Source: CAYRFE01 sp964539615
Lineage (GTDB): Bacteria > Macinerneyibacteriota > Macinerneyibacteria > Macinerneyibacteriales > CAYRFE01
Assembly (NCBI GenBank): GCA_964539615.1
Contig: CAZIJP010000029.1
Span: 1 to 24,378 of the forward strand
Length of the DNA stretch: 24,378 bases
Direction: 5' to 3'
Shown one piece after another: positions 6,710 to 15,193 of this stretch. Below the pieces are notes generated by a model. It saw only the letters and a list, made by a program, of their open reading frames with translations. It ran no database searches and was not told where the DNA came from. The translations under genes were made by a program, and so were the position numbers. Every line of letters starts with the position of its first letter. The first letter of the stretch is position 1.

Positions 6710-7934
6710 CCGTTTTTTCTATTACAACTTCAAACACCCTGCTCCGACTGACCTTTCTTATGATAAATGTATAAAGACCGGATTTAAATTGTTCCTCGGC
6801 TCGTGGTGTTTTACCTATCCTGACGCATAACCAATCACTTAAGGTAGACACTGTTTCCGGTATTGCGATCCCAAACGCCAGATTGATAGCCTCCGGGGTC
6901 ACTCCTCCGCCGGCAATATGCCGGTTGTCGGCTATCTGATAAAAATAGGTCGGCAGCACATCATACTCATCGTTGATATCCCCGACGATCGCCTCAATAA
7001 TATCTTCGAGTGTGACGATACCTGCCGTTTTATCCGTTTCGTCTTTAACGAGCGCAATATGCTGGTAACTTTTTGTAAGTTTATTCAACAATTCAGTCAG
7101 CGTGTCGCAAGACCGTACGACAAGGATCGGCCTGCATATGCCTTTTAAAGACGGGTCTTTCGGATTGGTCTGTAATGCACTTACAATGTCCTTGAAATTC
7201 ACATATCCTAGAACATCATTGATATTCCCCTCGTTAATGAGCGGAAGGCGCGTATGATGGTGTATATGCGCTTCTATGAGTGCTTGCGTGAGGTTCATTG
7301 TCGTTGATAAGAACTTCATGTCATGTTTATCAACCATGATGTCCTCGGTCTTACGGTTTGCCAAAGCTATCGTTTGTTCCAACATGGCGGCTTGATCCTG
7401 ACTTATCTGATCGTTCAGCGCTGCAAATCGTGCAAGAATATTGATATCCTGTATGGCATCAAATTGATGTGATTCTTTTTTCTTACCTTCAAACGGCCGA
7501 TTGATCAATTGTATTATATATACAAGCGGTGAAAATACGACAACAATAAGCCGTAAGGGTACAGCCACAAAAGATGCTATCGACCTGTTATACCGCACGC
7601 CTAATGTTTTCGGTAATATCTCCGTCCACTGTATCATGGCAAACGAAAATATAAGAGAAAAAGCCGTAATACTTCCCGTCGTCCAAATCTTCGAAAACTG
7701 TGCGCCCGCAATGGAAGCTCCGATCGTATGAGCCAACGTGTTCACGACAAGTATGACAGCGATTGGGCGTTGAATGTTTTCCTTGAAATTTTTCCATATT
7801 TTGGCAACAACCGGTTGTTTTTCGGAAATATTTGCAATATCGGTTGTCGACAAGCTTAAAAGACATGCTTCAAGCACGGAACAGGCAAACGATACGACCA
7901 TTGCCAAGGCGATCGATATGATAAATAAGATCAT
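6705..7934 (-). CDS. CNNM/CorC-HlyC family membrane transporter-like protein
   Basis: A 409-residue protein with the complete bacterial CNNM (CorB/CorC, 'hemolysin C-like') layout: four hydrophobic helices (about 1-22, 57-80, 86-108, 119-145), a pair of CBS domains (about 195-320, with VTLEDIIEAIVGDINDEYD closing the second) and a C-terminal CorC/HlyC domain (about 328-405, AGGGVTPEAINLAFG). Family members handle Mg2+ (efflux or homeostasis); the old hemolysin label is not informative. The start is supported by GAGAGG (plus strand 7941-7946), and a strong TTGACA promoter lies 27 nt before it. The gene is monocistronic. Confidence 0.92.
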   Translation of the reverse strand: MILFIISIALAMVVSFACSVLEACLLSLSTTDIANISEKQPVVAKIWKNFKENIQRPIAVILVVNTLAHTIGASIAGAQFSKIWTTGSITAFSLIFSFAMIQWTEILPKTLGVRYNRSIASFVAVPLRLIVVVFSPLVYIIQLINRPFEGKKKESHQFDAIQDINILARFAALNDQISQDQAAMLEQTIALANRKTEDIMVDKHDMKFLSTTMNLTQALIEAHIHHHTRLPLINEGNINDVLGYVNFKDIVSALQTNPKDPSLKGICRPILVVRSCDTLTELLNKLTKSYQHIALVKDETDKTAGIVTLEDIIEAIVGDINDEYDVLPTYFYQIADNRHIAGGGVTPEAINLAFGIAIPETVSTLSDWLCVRIGKTPRAEEQFKSGLYTFIIRKVSRSRVFEVVIEKTE

Positions 7935-7960
7935 ACAATTCCTCTCATGTTATATCCGTC

Positions 7961-7989
7961 AGTGTACCAAGGTGATGGAGTTTTGTCAA
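7961..7989 (-). promoter_or_regulatory. Promoter of the CNNM gene
   Basis: Minus strand: consensus TTGACA (plus positions 7984-7989), 17 bp spacer, TACACT (plus 7961-7966). The predicted start is near 7954, leaving a leader of about 20 nt that carries the GAGAGG ribosome binding site. Confidence 0.6.
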
Positions 7990-8021
7990 AGATAATTTAT
8001 GATTTGATACGTGAAAACTGA

Positions 8022-8807
8022 TCAGCTGAGAAGAAACTCGTCTGCGTGGAAATGAACGGTTACCGTTATCGTATCCTTCCCTTCATAGAGTCCGGATAAT
8101 GTCTCATACGTATGTTCAAAATGTTCTTCCAGAGAAAGTGAATCAAACATCGGAAGCGAAAACAAAAATGCGAGATAGGACTGTATATCGGCAAAAGTGA
8201 TCTCCGTCTTCCATTCATATTTTTGCGTAATATCAATGATATGGTCCGGTAGAATTTCGTGTTTTGAGCGTTTGACCTTCACATGATGCTGAATAGGCAA
8301 TATAACGGAATGTATCTCCTTGAGATTCTCATCACCGTCCACCAACGACAAACAAGGCGCAGAATCTGCTGAGCACGCGGTAAGTTGATCGTAATTGCGA
8401 AGATATAACTGGGGATCACCGGTGATCACGGCATCAAAAAACCGTTCCTTAAAAGGCAAGACATCCGGGCTTCCAACATGAATGGTAAAATTATGCGTCT
8501 GCTGCAGCAAATTCGTACGGAAAAAGATCTCAATGTCTTTTGATTCGGTAGCGAAATAGGTAAATTTATGAAGCCGATTCATCATTACGATATGTGATGT
8601 CTGTTCGGGGGAAAAACCATACAGAAGGATCGTTGAAATATTTGTGCTTGCGGGAGCGTTTAACAGCCGCGCTATATGCCGATCATTAAAGACACGCTTG
8701 AACTGATGATACGACACATTCGATGTGAACGGTACCAATCTGCGATTAAATCGCCTCTCATTGATGAAACGCATCAATTCAACACGAATTGTCGGAGCAG
8801 TAAACAT
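8022..8807 (-). CDS. Degenerate class I methyltransferase-like protein, unknown
   Basis: A 261-residue protein with the outline of a Rossmann-type SAM methyltransferase. A first strand and loop sit at ISTILLYGFSPEQT (residues 57-70), a possible acidic second strand at FTYFATESKD (82-91), and a typical fourth-strand motif at GSPDVLPFKERFFDAVI (112-128). The glycine-rich SAM loop (usually D/E-x-G-x-G-x-G) is reduced to a single Gly in YGFSPEQ, so SAM binding is doubtful. The C-terminal half (about 160-261) has no motif I know. It is the last gene of the long minus-strand cluster, 50 nt after the cyclophilin gene, with a weak ribosome binding site but a plausible own promoter at 8850-8877. Confidence 0.55.
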   Translation of the reverse strand: MFTAPTIRVELMRFINERRFNRRLVPFTSNVSYHQFKRVFNDRHIARLLNAPASTNISTILLYGFSPEQTSHIVMMNRLHKFTYFATESKDIEIFFRTNLLQQTHNFTIHVGSPDVLPFKERFFDAVITGDPQLYLRNYDQLTACSADSAPCLSLVDGDENLKEIHSVILPIQHHVKVKRSKHEILPDHIIDITQKYEWKTEITFADIQSYLAFLFSLPMFDSLSLEEHFEHTYETLSGLYEGKDTITVTVHFHADEFLLS

Positions 8808-8849
8808 TGTTATACGATCACGCCTTTCATAAAAACTGCACTCGAAGCC

Positions 8850-8877
8850 AGTATAGCTTATTTTTCGATAATTTCAA
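8850..8877 (-). promoter_or_regulatory. Candidate internal promoter for the methyltransferase-like gene
   Basis: Minus strand: TTGAAA (plus positions 8872-8877), 16 bp spacer, TATACT (plus 8850-8855). The -35 lies in the last codons of the cyclophilin gene. This could give the final gene of the cluster independent expression. Confidence 0.4.
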
Positions 8878-9421
8878 CCGTTTTCACGACAACCGGCTCG
8901 AGCGGAACATGATCCATGATACCGGCATTTTTCACGGCCCCATTTGCTATCGACGTGACCACATCCCACCCTGCCGTAATACGTCCGAAAACAGCATAGC
9001 CCGGCTGAGAGGTCGTAGAGTTCAACTCTGCATTTGACTTCAAATTAATGAAAAATTGCGAAGTTGCAGAGTTTGGATCATCGGCACGCGCCATTGCGAC
9101 CATCATTTTCGTATTATACAATCCGTTTGCAGCTTCATTGACGATCGCTGGAAATGTCCTGATCGGCCTCAATGAGCCGTTGAAAAGCGTGAATCCGCCT
9201 CCCTGAATGATACTTCCGCGAATGACACGATGGAATACCGTATCGTTATATCTTCCTTCGCGTGCGTACTTAATGAAATTCGCTACCGTAACCGGCGCTT
9301 CTTTATCATACAGCTTTATGGTAATATCGCCTTTATCCGTATGCAGAACTGCGGTTGTCTCAGATATGACCTGCGCAGTTAACGTGAGGGATAACAATAA
9401 AATGATTACGATGAACCTCAT
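8858..9421 (-). CDS. Periplasmic cyclophilin-type peptidyl-prolyl isomerase
   Basis: A 187-residue cyclophilin with a signal peptide (MRFIVIILLLSLTLTAQVIS), so it should act outside the cytoplasmic membrane like PpiA. It catalyses cis-trans isomerisation of X-Pro bonds during folding of exported proteins. The signature residues are present: FHRVI (63-67, catalytic Arg65), QGGGF (73-77), MARADDPNSATSQFFI (110-125) and YAVFGRITAGWDVV. The start overlaps the stop of the ATPase gene by one base (TAATG), with GGAGG a few bases upstream inside that gene, so translation is coupled to it. This is an unusual genetic link between a cytoplasmic ATPase and a periplasmic foldase. Confidence 0.93.
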   Translation of the reverse strand: MRFIVIILLLSLTLTAQVISETTAVLHTDKGDITIKLYDKEAPVTVANFIKYAREGRYNDTVFHRVIRGSIIQGGGFTLFNGSLRPIRTFPAIVNEAANGLYNTKMMVAMARADDPNSATSQFFINLKSNAELNSTTSQPGYAVFGRITAGWDVVTSIANGAVKNAGIMDHVPLEPVVVKTVEIIEK

Positions 9422-10602
9422 TATTTTTCCTCCGAATAAGCATCATGGACATAGACAAGCCTGTATATCTTTTGTTTATCATCGTAATCGGAGATAAGAA
9501 AGCGTTTGTTCGCAAGTTCGGTCAGCCGTTGTCCGATACTGATCGTATCCAAACCGACCGATTCACGCAGATCTCCGTCCCCAGCATTAATATACGGTTT
9601 CTCGGCCGCATTTTTCAATATCATCAGATCGCGCGGATCAAGGGAAAGATTTGCTCTCAGGGCTGCGATACAGTCATCTATCGAAACCGGTGTATCTGTT
9701 GTATATTTGATCGTTTTTGATGCTGCGTAGATCAAGAGTCGCGGATTTCCTTTTGAACATGCTAACAGCAGTCTGAACGCGCCGCGGCTGAATATGTCGA
9801 ACACCTTCCCGGAAGCTCGTTTCTCTAGTATCTTACGGCTTTCCTCCACACTGAACGGCTTCAACGGTATGATCTCATTGATATATGAGAGAAGCACTGA
9901 ATCATTTTGAATGAACACATATTTTTCGAGATTTTCAAATATTTCACCATGTAACGACAACAACCATACGGTCTTCGGCATATGCAGCAGATCACTGATC
10001 TCCGTTAAAAACAGATACAGCCTTTCAACCTGATCGCGCGACTCGTTGATTGACCGAGAAAAAACTTTATCGAGATCATCTACTATGATAACGAGTTTTT
10101 TAGGAATATCGGAAAGTATTTTTCCGCACACCTGTTTCATATCTTCAGCAGTAAACAGTCTGTATGGGATCTCTTCATCGGTCTTGATCAGTTCGCGTAA
10201 GAACGATAATATCTTTTTCTCTTCCCGCTCGCCGAGAGTCTCGCCGTAAAGTAATCCTCGCGCTAATGTTTGGATCTCTTGTGTATATAATAATTTTCCA
10301 CGATACTCTGATGGTATCGTATCTGCATATGCGACAGATAATGAAAATAATAATTTCCGCAAAAACATTTCAGGATCGGTCGTGGGCATTGACAGATATA
10401 TGACCGTATATTTCTCGGATAATTGGCGTTCTAAGCGTTTTAACATGGACGTCTTCCCAATGCCGGGCTGACCGGCCACAGCGCAATTACATCCCGACTC
10501 GATCAGGTCAAATATCCTGTTATAATCATCATTGCGCCCGATGAACAGGTCGTTCTCGGTCTCTGATAGCAGAGCCGTCTTCCCGTTAAATACTATCGGC
10601 AT
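9421..10602 (-). CDS. AAA+/STAND-like ATPase with C-terminal winged-helix region
   Basis: A 393-residue P-loop ATPase of the Orc1/Cdc6-like or AAA_16 type. It opens with FIGRNDDYNRIFDLI (residues 20-34), the usual lead-in of STAND/Orc-like modules. The Walker A is GQPGIGKT (44-51) and the Walker B is VIIVDDLDK (171-179). GNPRLL at 285-290 is a sensor-2-like motif, and residues about 318-385 look like a winged helix-turn-helix (RDLMILKNAAEKP...GQRLTELANKRFL). No effector domain, repeat region or membrane segment is seen. The start overlaps the end of ispG by 17 nt, and the stop overlaps the cyclophilin start, so it is tightly embedded. It might be a signalling switch or DNA-binding regulator; the target is unknown. 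Confidence 0.8.
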   Translation of the reverse strand: MPIVFNGKTALLSETENDLFIGRNDDYNRIFDLIESGCNCAVAGQPGIGKTSMLKRLERQLSEKYTVIYLSMPTTDPEMFLRKLLFSLSVAYADTIPSEYRGKLLYTQEIQTLARGLLYGETLGEREEKKILSFLRELIKTDEEIPYRLFTAEDMKQVCGKILSDIPKKLVIIVDDLDKVFSRSINESRDQVERLYLFLTEISDLLHMPKTVWLLSLHGEIFENLEKYVFIQNDSVLLSYINEIIPLKPFSVEESRKILEKRASGKVFDIFSRGAFRLLLACSKGNPRLLIYAASKTIKYTTDTPVSIDDCIAALRANLSLDPRDLMILKNAAEKPYINAGDGDLRESVGLDTISIGQRLTELANKRFLISDYDDKQKIYRLVYVHDAYSEEK

Positions 10603-11626
10603 AGAGCCTCACTTGTTTGATAAATTCAGGCACCAGTTCGGCCTGCGAATATTTACCGATGACCTTTCCTTTTACAAATATGATGCCTTCACCCTTTCCG
10701 CCTGCGATACCAAGATCGGCGTCCCGGGCTTCGCCGGGGCCGTTCACGACACAACCCATGACTGCTATCTTAAGCGGTTTTTTAATATCTGACAACGCAT
10801 TTCGGATCGTTGTGACCATTTCTTCGAGAGGAATTTCAGTACGCCCGCATGTCGGGCAAGAAATGATGTCTACACCGAAAGAACGAATATTTAATGCGGT
10901 AAGAATCTCTTTTGCGGCTTTCACTTCTTCAACCGGGTCACCCGTCAACGATACGCGGACCGTATCGCCAAGTCCTTCAAACAGGAGGACACCGATACCG
11001 ACAGCCGAGCGGATAGCGCCCTTAAAAACATCCCCTGCTTCGGTAATGCCGATATGCAGCGGATAATCGCGTTGTTGAGAAAACAACCGGTACGCGTTTA
11101 CTGTGGTGGGAATATCATATGCTTTCAAGGAAACTTTAATGTCGAAAAAATCCAACGCTTCAAGAATAGCCACGTGGCTCATGGCAGATTCGACCAAAGC
11201 CTCAGGTGTAGGATGAGGATGTTTCATACGATCGATAGAACCGGCATTGACGCCTATACGAATAGGAATATTTGCTGCTGCCGCTTTCCTAACCGTTTCT
11301 TCCACATTTTCCCGTTTTTTGATGTTACCGGGATTGAGGCGCAAAGCATCGATCCCTTCATCAATGGCAATCAAAGCCAATCGGTGATCAAAATGAATAT
11401 CCGCCACCATCGGGATCGATACCTGTTTCTTTATTTGAGACAATGCACGTGCTGCACGTTCGTCGGGAACTGCAAGGCGAATGATCTCGCACCCCTCTTC
11501 TTCAAGCATGTGGATCTGTCGAACAGTAGCATCCGCATCATGGGTATATGTATTTGTCATCGACTGAATCCTGACAGGGTTCCCCCCGCCTATCGAGACG
11601 TTGCCGATGCGGATCGTTCGCGTCAT
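10586..11626 (-). CDS. ispG: 4-hydroxy-3-methylbut-2-enyl diphosphate synthase
   Basis: A 346-residue IspG (GcpE), the iron-sulfur enzyme that reductively converts MEcPP to HMBPP in the MEP isoprenoid pathway. The N-terminal TIM barrel starts RIGNVSIGGGNPVRIQSMTNT. The 4Fe-4S ligands are Cys257 and Cys260 (SCPTCGR), Cys292 and Glu299 (MGCVVNGPGEARDADLG), all present. The short bacterial form is seen, without the plant-type insertion. The ATG follows directly after the rseP stop (TAAATG) and GGGAGGA is inside the end of rseP. Together with dxr in the same cluster this supplies two MEP steps; the other enzymes are not in the window. Confidence 0.97.
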   Translation of the reverse strand: MTRTIRIGNVSIGGGNPVRIQSMTNTYTHDADATVRQIHMLEEEGCEIIRLAVPDERAARALSQIKKQVSIPMVADIHFDHRLALIAIDEGIDALRLNPGNIKKRENVEETVRKAAAANIPIRIGVNAGSIDRMKHPHPTPEALVESAMSHVAILEALDFFDIKVSLKAYDIPTTVNAYRLFSQQRDYPLHIGITEAGDVFKGAIRSAVGIGVLLFEGLGDTVRVSLTGDPVEEVKAAKEILTALNIRSFGVDIISCPTCGRTEIPLEEMVTTIRNALSDIKKPLKIAVMGCVVNGPGEARDADLGIAGGKGEGIIFVKGKVIGKYSQAELVPEFIKQVRLYADSI

Positions 11627-12940
11627 TTATCCTCCCAAAGCTCCTTTAAAAATACGCACAAAATCATTATAGGTCACAAATATTGCAAGTGCAATGAGCA
11701 TTGCAAATCCTACATTCATTGCTGCATTGAGAAATTTCTTGCTGAGCGGCTTGCCGGTGATCTTTTCGATCAGCACAAAGACGATCTGACCGCCGTCTGT
11801 TATGGGTATCGGCAATAAATTAACGATAGCAAGGTTAATGGAGATAAACGCAATAAATGTAAATAATGATATGATCCCAAACTTCGCCACAGCCGAGGTC
11901 ATCTGTACGATACCGATAGGCCCGGCCATTGTTTTAAACGAAATGTTGCGTGAGAACAATAATTCTAATGCCGTATACATATCCTTCATCATACCCCAGT
12001 AGCGAACTGCCGCAGCAGGGAATGATTTCAGGAATGAATACCGCACAAGTTTTTCTTCCAATTTCAGAGAAATACCGAGCATATAACGCCCGTTTTCTTT
12101 TTTCAACTCTTTTAATTCGAATGCCATCTTTTCGCCGTTACGGTCTACTGTTACTATTGCCGTATCGTTTACCAACGTCGTTGTGTCTAGATAGATCAAT
12201 ATCTCATCCCAGCAAGTGATCTGTTTATCATTGATCGCAGTGATAATATCACCCGGTTTGAGGCCGAATTTCGCTGCAGGCGTGTCCTTTTGTACTTCGC
12301 CGATAATAGGATTGAACCCGGGTGTCAAGCCGAGATCGACAGCGCCGGTCATGTTATTACGTTTCAATTGCATGGTAGTATCAAAGGTCTGCCCGTTGCG
12401 TTGGTACGTGATCGTGATCGTATTGCGTGATAACATGATATTTTTTAAAAAATGATCCCAATCGGTCGCTTTTTTACCGTTCAGCGCAATGATCTTGTCG
12501 CCTGTCTGAAAACCTGCTGTCATGGCAACACTGTCTTTCTGTACAAAACCGACCACCATATCGGATAAATATGCAGGTTCCTTTTCGCCGACAAGCATGA
12601 CGATCCAGATCAAAACCGCGGCAAGGACAAAATTCATGAACGGCCCGGCAAATGCCACACAAAAACGTTGGAACGGTGTTTTTGACGCGAATTCATCCGC
12701 TTCGCCTTTTCGGTCAGCCACTTCTTCTCCCGCCATTGCCACATAACCGCCGAACGGAATAGCGGAGATACGGTAATCCGTATCATTGCGGGTAAATCCC
12801 CACAGTTTCGGGCCGAAACCTATTGAAAAGGTGTAGACCTTTATCCCAACCTTTTTCGCTACCACGAAATGGCCCAATTCATGAAAAAATACTACTACTC
12901 CAAGCACGGCCAGTGCGAGGATGATCATCAAAATCGACAT
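11627..12940 (-). CDS. rseP: RseP-type site-2 zinc metalloprotease
   Basis: A 437-residue intramembrane protease that cuts transmembrane substrates (anti-sigma factors, signal-peptide remnants). The zinc site HELGH is at residues 20-24 in the first helix; the third zinc-site motif NLLPIPITDGG is at 374-384, with the Asp kept although the usual Leu before it is Thr. Two tandem PDZ domains lie between (about 126-193 and 210-290), longer than the single-PDZ forms. The final helix is about 405-425. Start and dxr stop overlap by one base (TAATG), with AGAGGT as ribosome binding site. The dxr-rseP-ispG order is found in many bacteria. Confidence 0.95.
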   Translation of the reverse strand: MSILMIILALAVLGVVVFFHELGHFVVAKKVGIKVYTFSIGFGPKLWGFTRNDTDYRISAIPFGGYVAMAGEEVADRKGEADEFASKTPFQRFCVAFAGPFMNFVLAAVLIWIVMLVGEKEPAYLSDMVVGFVQKDSVAMTAGFQTGDKIIALNGKKATDWDHFLKNIMLSRNTITITYQRNGQTFDTTMQLKRNNMTGAVDLGLTPGFNPIIGEVQKDTPAAKFGLKPGDIITAINDKQITCWDEILIYLDTTTLVNDTAIVTVDRNGEKMAFELKELKKENGRYMLGISLKLEEKLVRYSFLKSFPAAAVRYWGMMKDMYTALELLFSRNISFKTMAGPIGIVQMTSAVAKFGIISLFTFIAFISINLAIVNLLPIPITDGGQIVFVLIEKITGKPLSKKFLNAAMNVGFAMLIALAIFVTYNDFVRIFKGALGG

Positions 12941-14088
12941 TATTGTACCTCTTTCATTATAAATTTTTTCGTCTCATTATCATGCATCGTGATACCGTTG
13001 ATATCTATCGAGCAATTGCCCCTGTCTTGAAACAGGCTCATTGTTTTTTCCAGTAGTGTGAAAATGTCTTTAAAAGCGATCTTACCGGCAAGGAATGCAT
13101 AAACCAGCTCCTCATTGGCCCTGTTAAATAGTAACGGTAAATACCCGCCGTTTCGAACGGCCTCACGCGCCATGCCGATCGTCGGAAATCGCGTATTATC
13201 CGGCGCTTCGAAGGTCAATGGGCTGACTGCCGTAAAATCGATATCATTGATAACGGACTCCAAACGTTGCGGATGATCAAGAGCATATTGTATCGGCAAT
13301 CGCATATCAGGCATACCGAGTTGTGCTTTAACGGAATTATCGGAATATTTGACCATGGAATGTACGATGCTCTGCGGATGTATGAGAACATCGATCTTAT
13401 TTTCAGGGATGCCGAACAATTTCACTGCCTCGATCAATTCAAGACCCTTGTTTGCAAGAGTGGCGGAATCAATGGTTATCTTATTTCCCATTACCCAATT
13501 GGGATGCCGTAATGCCATCTCAACGGTAACATTGCTCAGCTCATTTTGTGAATATGATCGAAACGGACCGCCGGATGCAGTAAGGATAAGCTGCTTGACC
13601 GAACCCGGATCTTCACCGGCAAGGCATTGGAAAATGGCGCTGTGTTCACTGTCAACCGGAATTACTTCCGTGCCGTGTTTGCGGCATTCATCATTGAAAA
13701 GATCGCCGGCCATGACCATCGTTTCCTTGTTGGCGAGAGCGATCCGTCGTGAAGATGATACGGCTTTTAACGTAGGCCATAATCCGGCGCTTCCGGAAAC
13801 GGCAGCTATGAATATATCGCTACCGATACCGGCTGACGCGGTCATGCCGTCACCCCAAAATACTTCTTTTAGAAACGGAAATTTTTGTTGTACTATTTGA
13901 GCATGTTCTTTTGATATACATCCTGCATAATCCGGCCGGAACTCATCTATCTGCCGCAAGGCAAGTTCTATATTAGTGCCGAACGTCAAATGCTTGAGTC
14001 GGAATTCGGGACGGCGCCGGATGATATCCAAAGCTGCCGTACCGATAGAACCGGTTGAACCGAATAAGATGATTGTTTTTGAAGACAT
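12940..14088 (-). CDS. dxr: 1-deoxy-D-xylulose-5-phosphate reductoisomerase
   Basis: A 382-residue Dxr (IspC), the NADPH- and metal-dependent enzyme making MEP from DXP. NADPH-binding GSTGSIG is at residues 10-16. The metal ligands are Asp146 and Glu148 (PVDSEHSAIFQ) and Glu217 (LANKGLELIEA). The ASGGPFR loop and HPQSIVHSM are also as in the family. Length is normal. No Shine-Dalgarno is recognisable before the ATG, although the gap to rpoZ is only 30 nt. Follows rpoZ and precedes rseP with a one-base overlap. Confidence 0.97.
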   Translation of the reverse strand: MSSKTIILFGSTGSIGTAALDIIRRRPEFRLKHLTFGTNIELALRQIDEFRPDYAGCISKEHAQIVQQKFPFLKEVFWGDGMTASAGIGSDIFIAAVSGSAGLWPTLKAVSSSRRIALANKETMVMAGDLFNDECRKHGTEVIPVDSEHSAIFQCLAGEDPGSVKQLILTASGGPFRSYSQNELSNVTVEMALRHPNWVMGNKITIDSATLANKGLELIEAVKLFGIPENKIDVLIHPQSIVHSMVKYSDNSVKAQLGMPDMRLPIQYALDHPQRLESVINDIDFTAVSPLTFEAPDNTRFPTIGMAREAVRNGGYLPLLFNRANEELVYAFLAGKIAFKDIFTLLEKTMSLFQDRGNCSIDINGITMHDNETKKFIMKEVQ

Positions 14089-14118
14089 ACAGTCGAATTG
14101 CCGTAACTATACGATAAA

Positions 14119-14334
14119 TTACAGATCTACTTTAATATCTTCGCGTTTTACGGCTATGATCTTTTTCTGTATAACTTCCAGTATGGCCACTATGGTCTCC
14201 TTGTTGCCCTTCACTTCGATCGTCGGCTCCCAACCTTCGTCACTGAGCTGCTTTGCACGTTTAAATGCCAACACAGTGCTTTTGGTCACCGAACCGGTAG
14301 CCTTATAAAAATCTTCAATGGTTATTTTTGCCAT
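14119..14334 (-). CDS. rpoZ: RNA polymerase omega subunit
   Basis: A 71-residue protein with the omega pattern: an ITIEDFYKATGS opening, VLAFKRAKQL (the usual LAAKRARQL segment) and a VAILEVIQKKI helix near the end. Omega binds the beta-prime subunit and aids polymerase assembly. Its place directly after gmk, as in many bacteria, supports the call. The first 13 nt overlap the end of gmk, with GGGAGGT upstream as ribosome binding site. Sequence is divergent at the ends, so the call rests on pattern plus context. Confidence 0.88.
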   Translation of the reverse strand: MAKITIEDFYKATGSVTKSTVLAFKRAKQLSDEGWEPTIEVKGNKETIVAILEVIQKKIIAVKREDIKVDL

Positions 14335-14954
14335 GATCCAAACACCTCCCGGTTATATATAAGTTTATGCGAAAATCCTTCAACTATTTCTTCTAGAGCA
14401 GCAACAGCTTTTTCGACGGTATCGTTGACTATCACATACTCATAATGCTCGAAGCCAATAGTAATCTCTTTTTCCGCATTTTTCAACCTTTTTTCTATAA
14501 TTTCTTTGCTGTCTGTTGAACGCCCTATTAACCGTTCGGTAAGTATCTTTTTTGACGGCGGCATCACAAACAATAATATCGTCTGATGCGGATAGCGCTG
14601 TTTTACTTGTAATCCGCCTTGCACGTCGATATCAAAGATGACATGCTTGTTTTCCACATACGCTTTCTCTATCGTCGCGACAGGTGTGCCGTACATATTG
14701 CCGTGCACTTCCGCCCATTCTACCAATTCGCGGTTTGCGATCATTTCCTTGAACGCTTCCGGTGTTTTAAAATAATAATCCACACCGTCTTGCTCACTGC
14801 CGCGCGGTTGTCTTGTCGTAGCCGATATCGAAAATCTGAAATTCGGATGTTTTTCGATGAATGTACGTGCGATCGTTGTCTTTCCTGCCCCTGAAGGCGC
14901 GGAAAGGATTACGAATATCGTGTCGTCATTCATCTTCGGCGACGGTTCCCTCAT
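14322..14954 (-). CDS. gmk: Guanylate kinase
   Basis: A 210-residue guanylate kinase, phosphorylating GMP to GDP. The Walker A is SAPSGAGKTT, preceded by the usual IFVIL. The GMP-binding features are ISATTRQPRGSEQDGVDYYF and EWAEVHGNMYGTP, followed by VIFDIDVQGG. The lid region has RLIGRSTDSKEIIEKRL. Two starts are possible: ATG at 14954 (no ribosome binding site) and ATG at 14933 (203 residues, weak GAGGGAA about 12 nt upstream, and a length before the P-loop more typical of the family). Either start overlaps the end of remA. Confidence 0.95.
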   Translation of the reverse strand: MREPSPKMNDDTIFVILSAPSGAGKTTIARTFIEKHPNFRFSISATTRQPRGSEQDGVDYYFKTPEAFKEMIANRELVEWAEVHGNMYGTPVATIEKAYVENKHVIFDIDVQGGLQVKQRYPHQTILLFVMPPSKKILTERLIGRSTDSKEIIEKRLKNAEKEITIGFEHYEYVIVNDTVEKAVAALEEIVEGFSHKLIYNREVFGSWQK

Positions 14955-15180
14955 AACGTTGTGAAAGAGTTTCCGATTGAATAGCGGATAATACGATATG
15001 ACAGCTGTCGGTAACTATGATCGCTCTTGTTTTTTTACCTTGAGTGGCATCAATGAGCATTTCCTGTTCTTTTGCGGATTCTTTTAAGCGTTTCATAGGA
15101 GCTGAATTCGGAGACAGAATGGCGATGATTCTTTCTTTCGGTACGGCATTTTTAAAACCGATGTTCAATAATTCACCCAT
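14926..15180 (-). CDS. remA: RemA/DUF370-family DNA-binding regulator
   Basis: An 84-residue protein matching the RemA (YlzA, DUF370) family: LLNIGFKNAVPKERIIAILSP near the start, SAPMKRL, EQEMLIDATQGKKTRAIIVTDS and VLSAIQSET. In Bacillus, RemA is a ring-forming DNA-binding activator of matrix and osmoprotection genes. In many genomes the gene sits between yicC and gmk, exactly as here, with an unknown target. An excellent AAGGAGGATCTT precedes the ATG. It ends with an acidic tail (TVAEDE) lying in the gmk overlap. Confidence 0.93.
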   Translation of the reverse strand: MGELLNIGFKNAVPKERIIAILSPNSAPMKRLKESAKEQEMLIDATQGKKTRAIIVTDSCHIVLSAIQSETLSQRYEGTVAEDE

Positions 15181-15193
15181 AAGATCCTCCTTT

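Noticed and set aside
6705..7934. Hemolysin annotation for the CNNM/CBS/CorC protein
   Set aside because: The HlyC label in this family is historical; the domain set is that of CNNM Mg2+-handling proteins, and no toxin feature is visible.
8009..8032. CTGATCAG palindrome next to the stop of the methyltransferase-like gene as a terminator
   Set aside because: The palindrome has no loop and the T run is short and interrupted, so it cannot be supported as a hairpin terminator.
11054..11818. Plus-strand open frame of 254 codons opposite ispG and the end of rseP
   Set aside because: Both minus-strand genes here have complete catalytic motifs. The antisense frame is rich in Cys, His and Arg, as expected for a shadow, and shows no domain.
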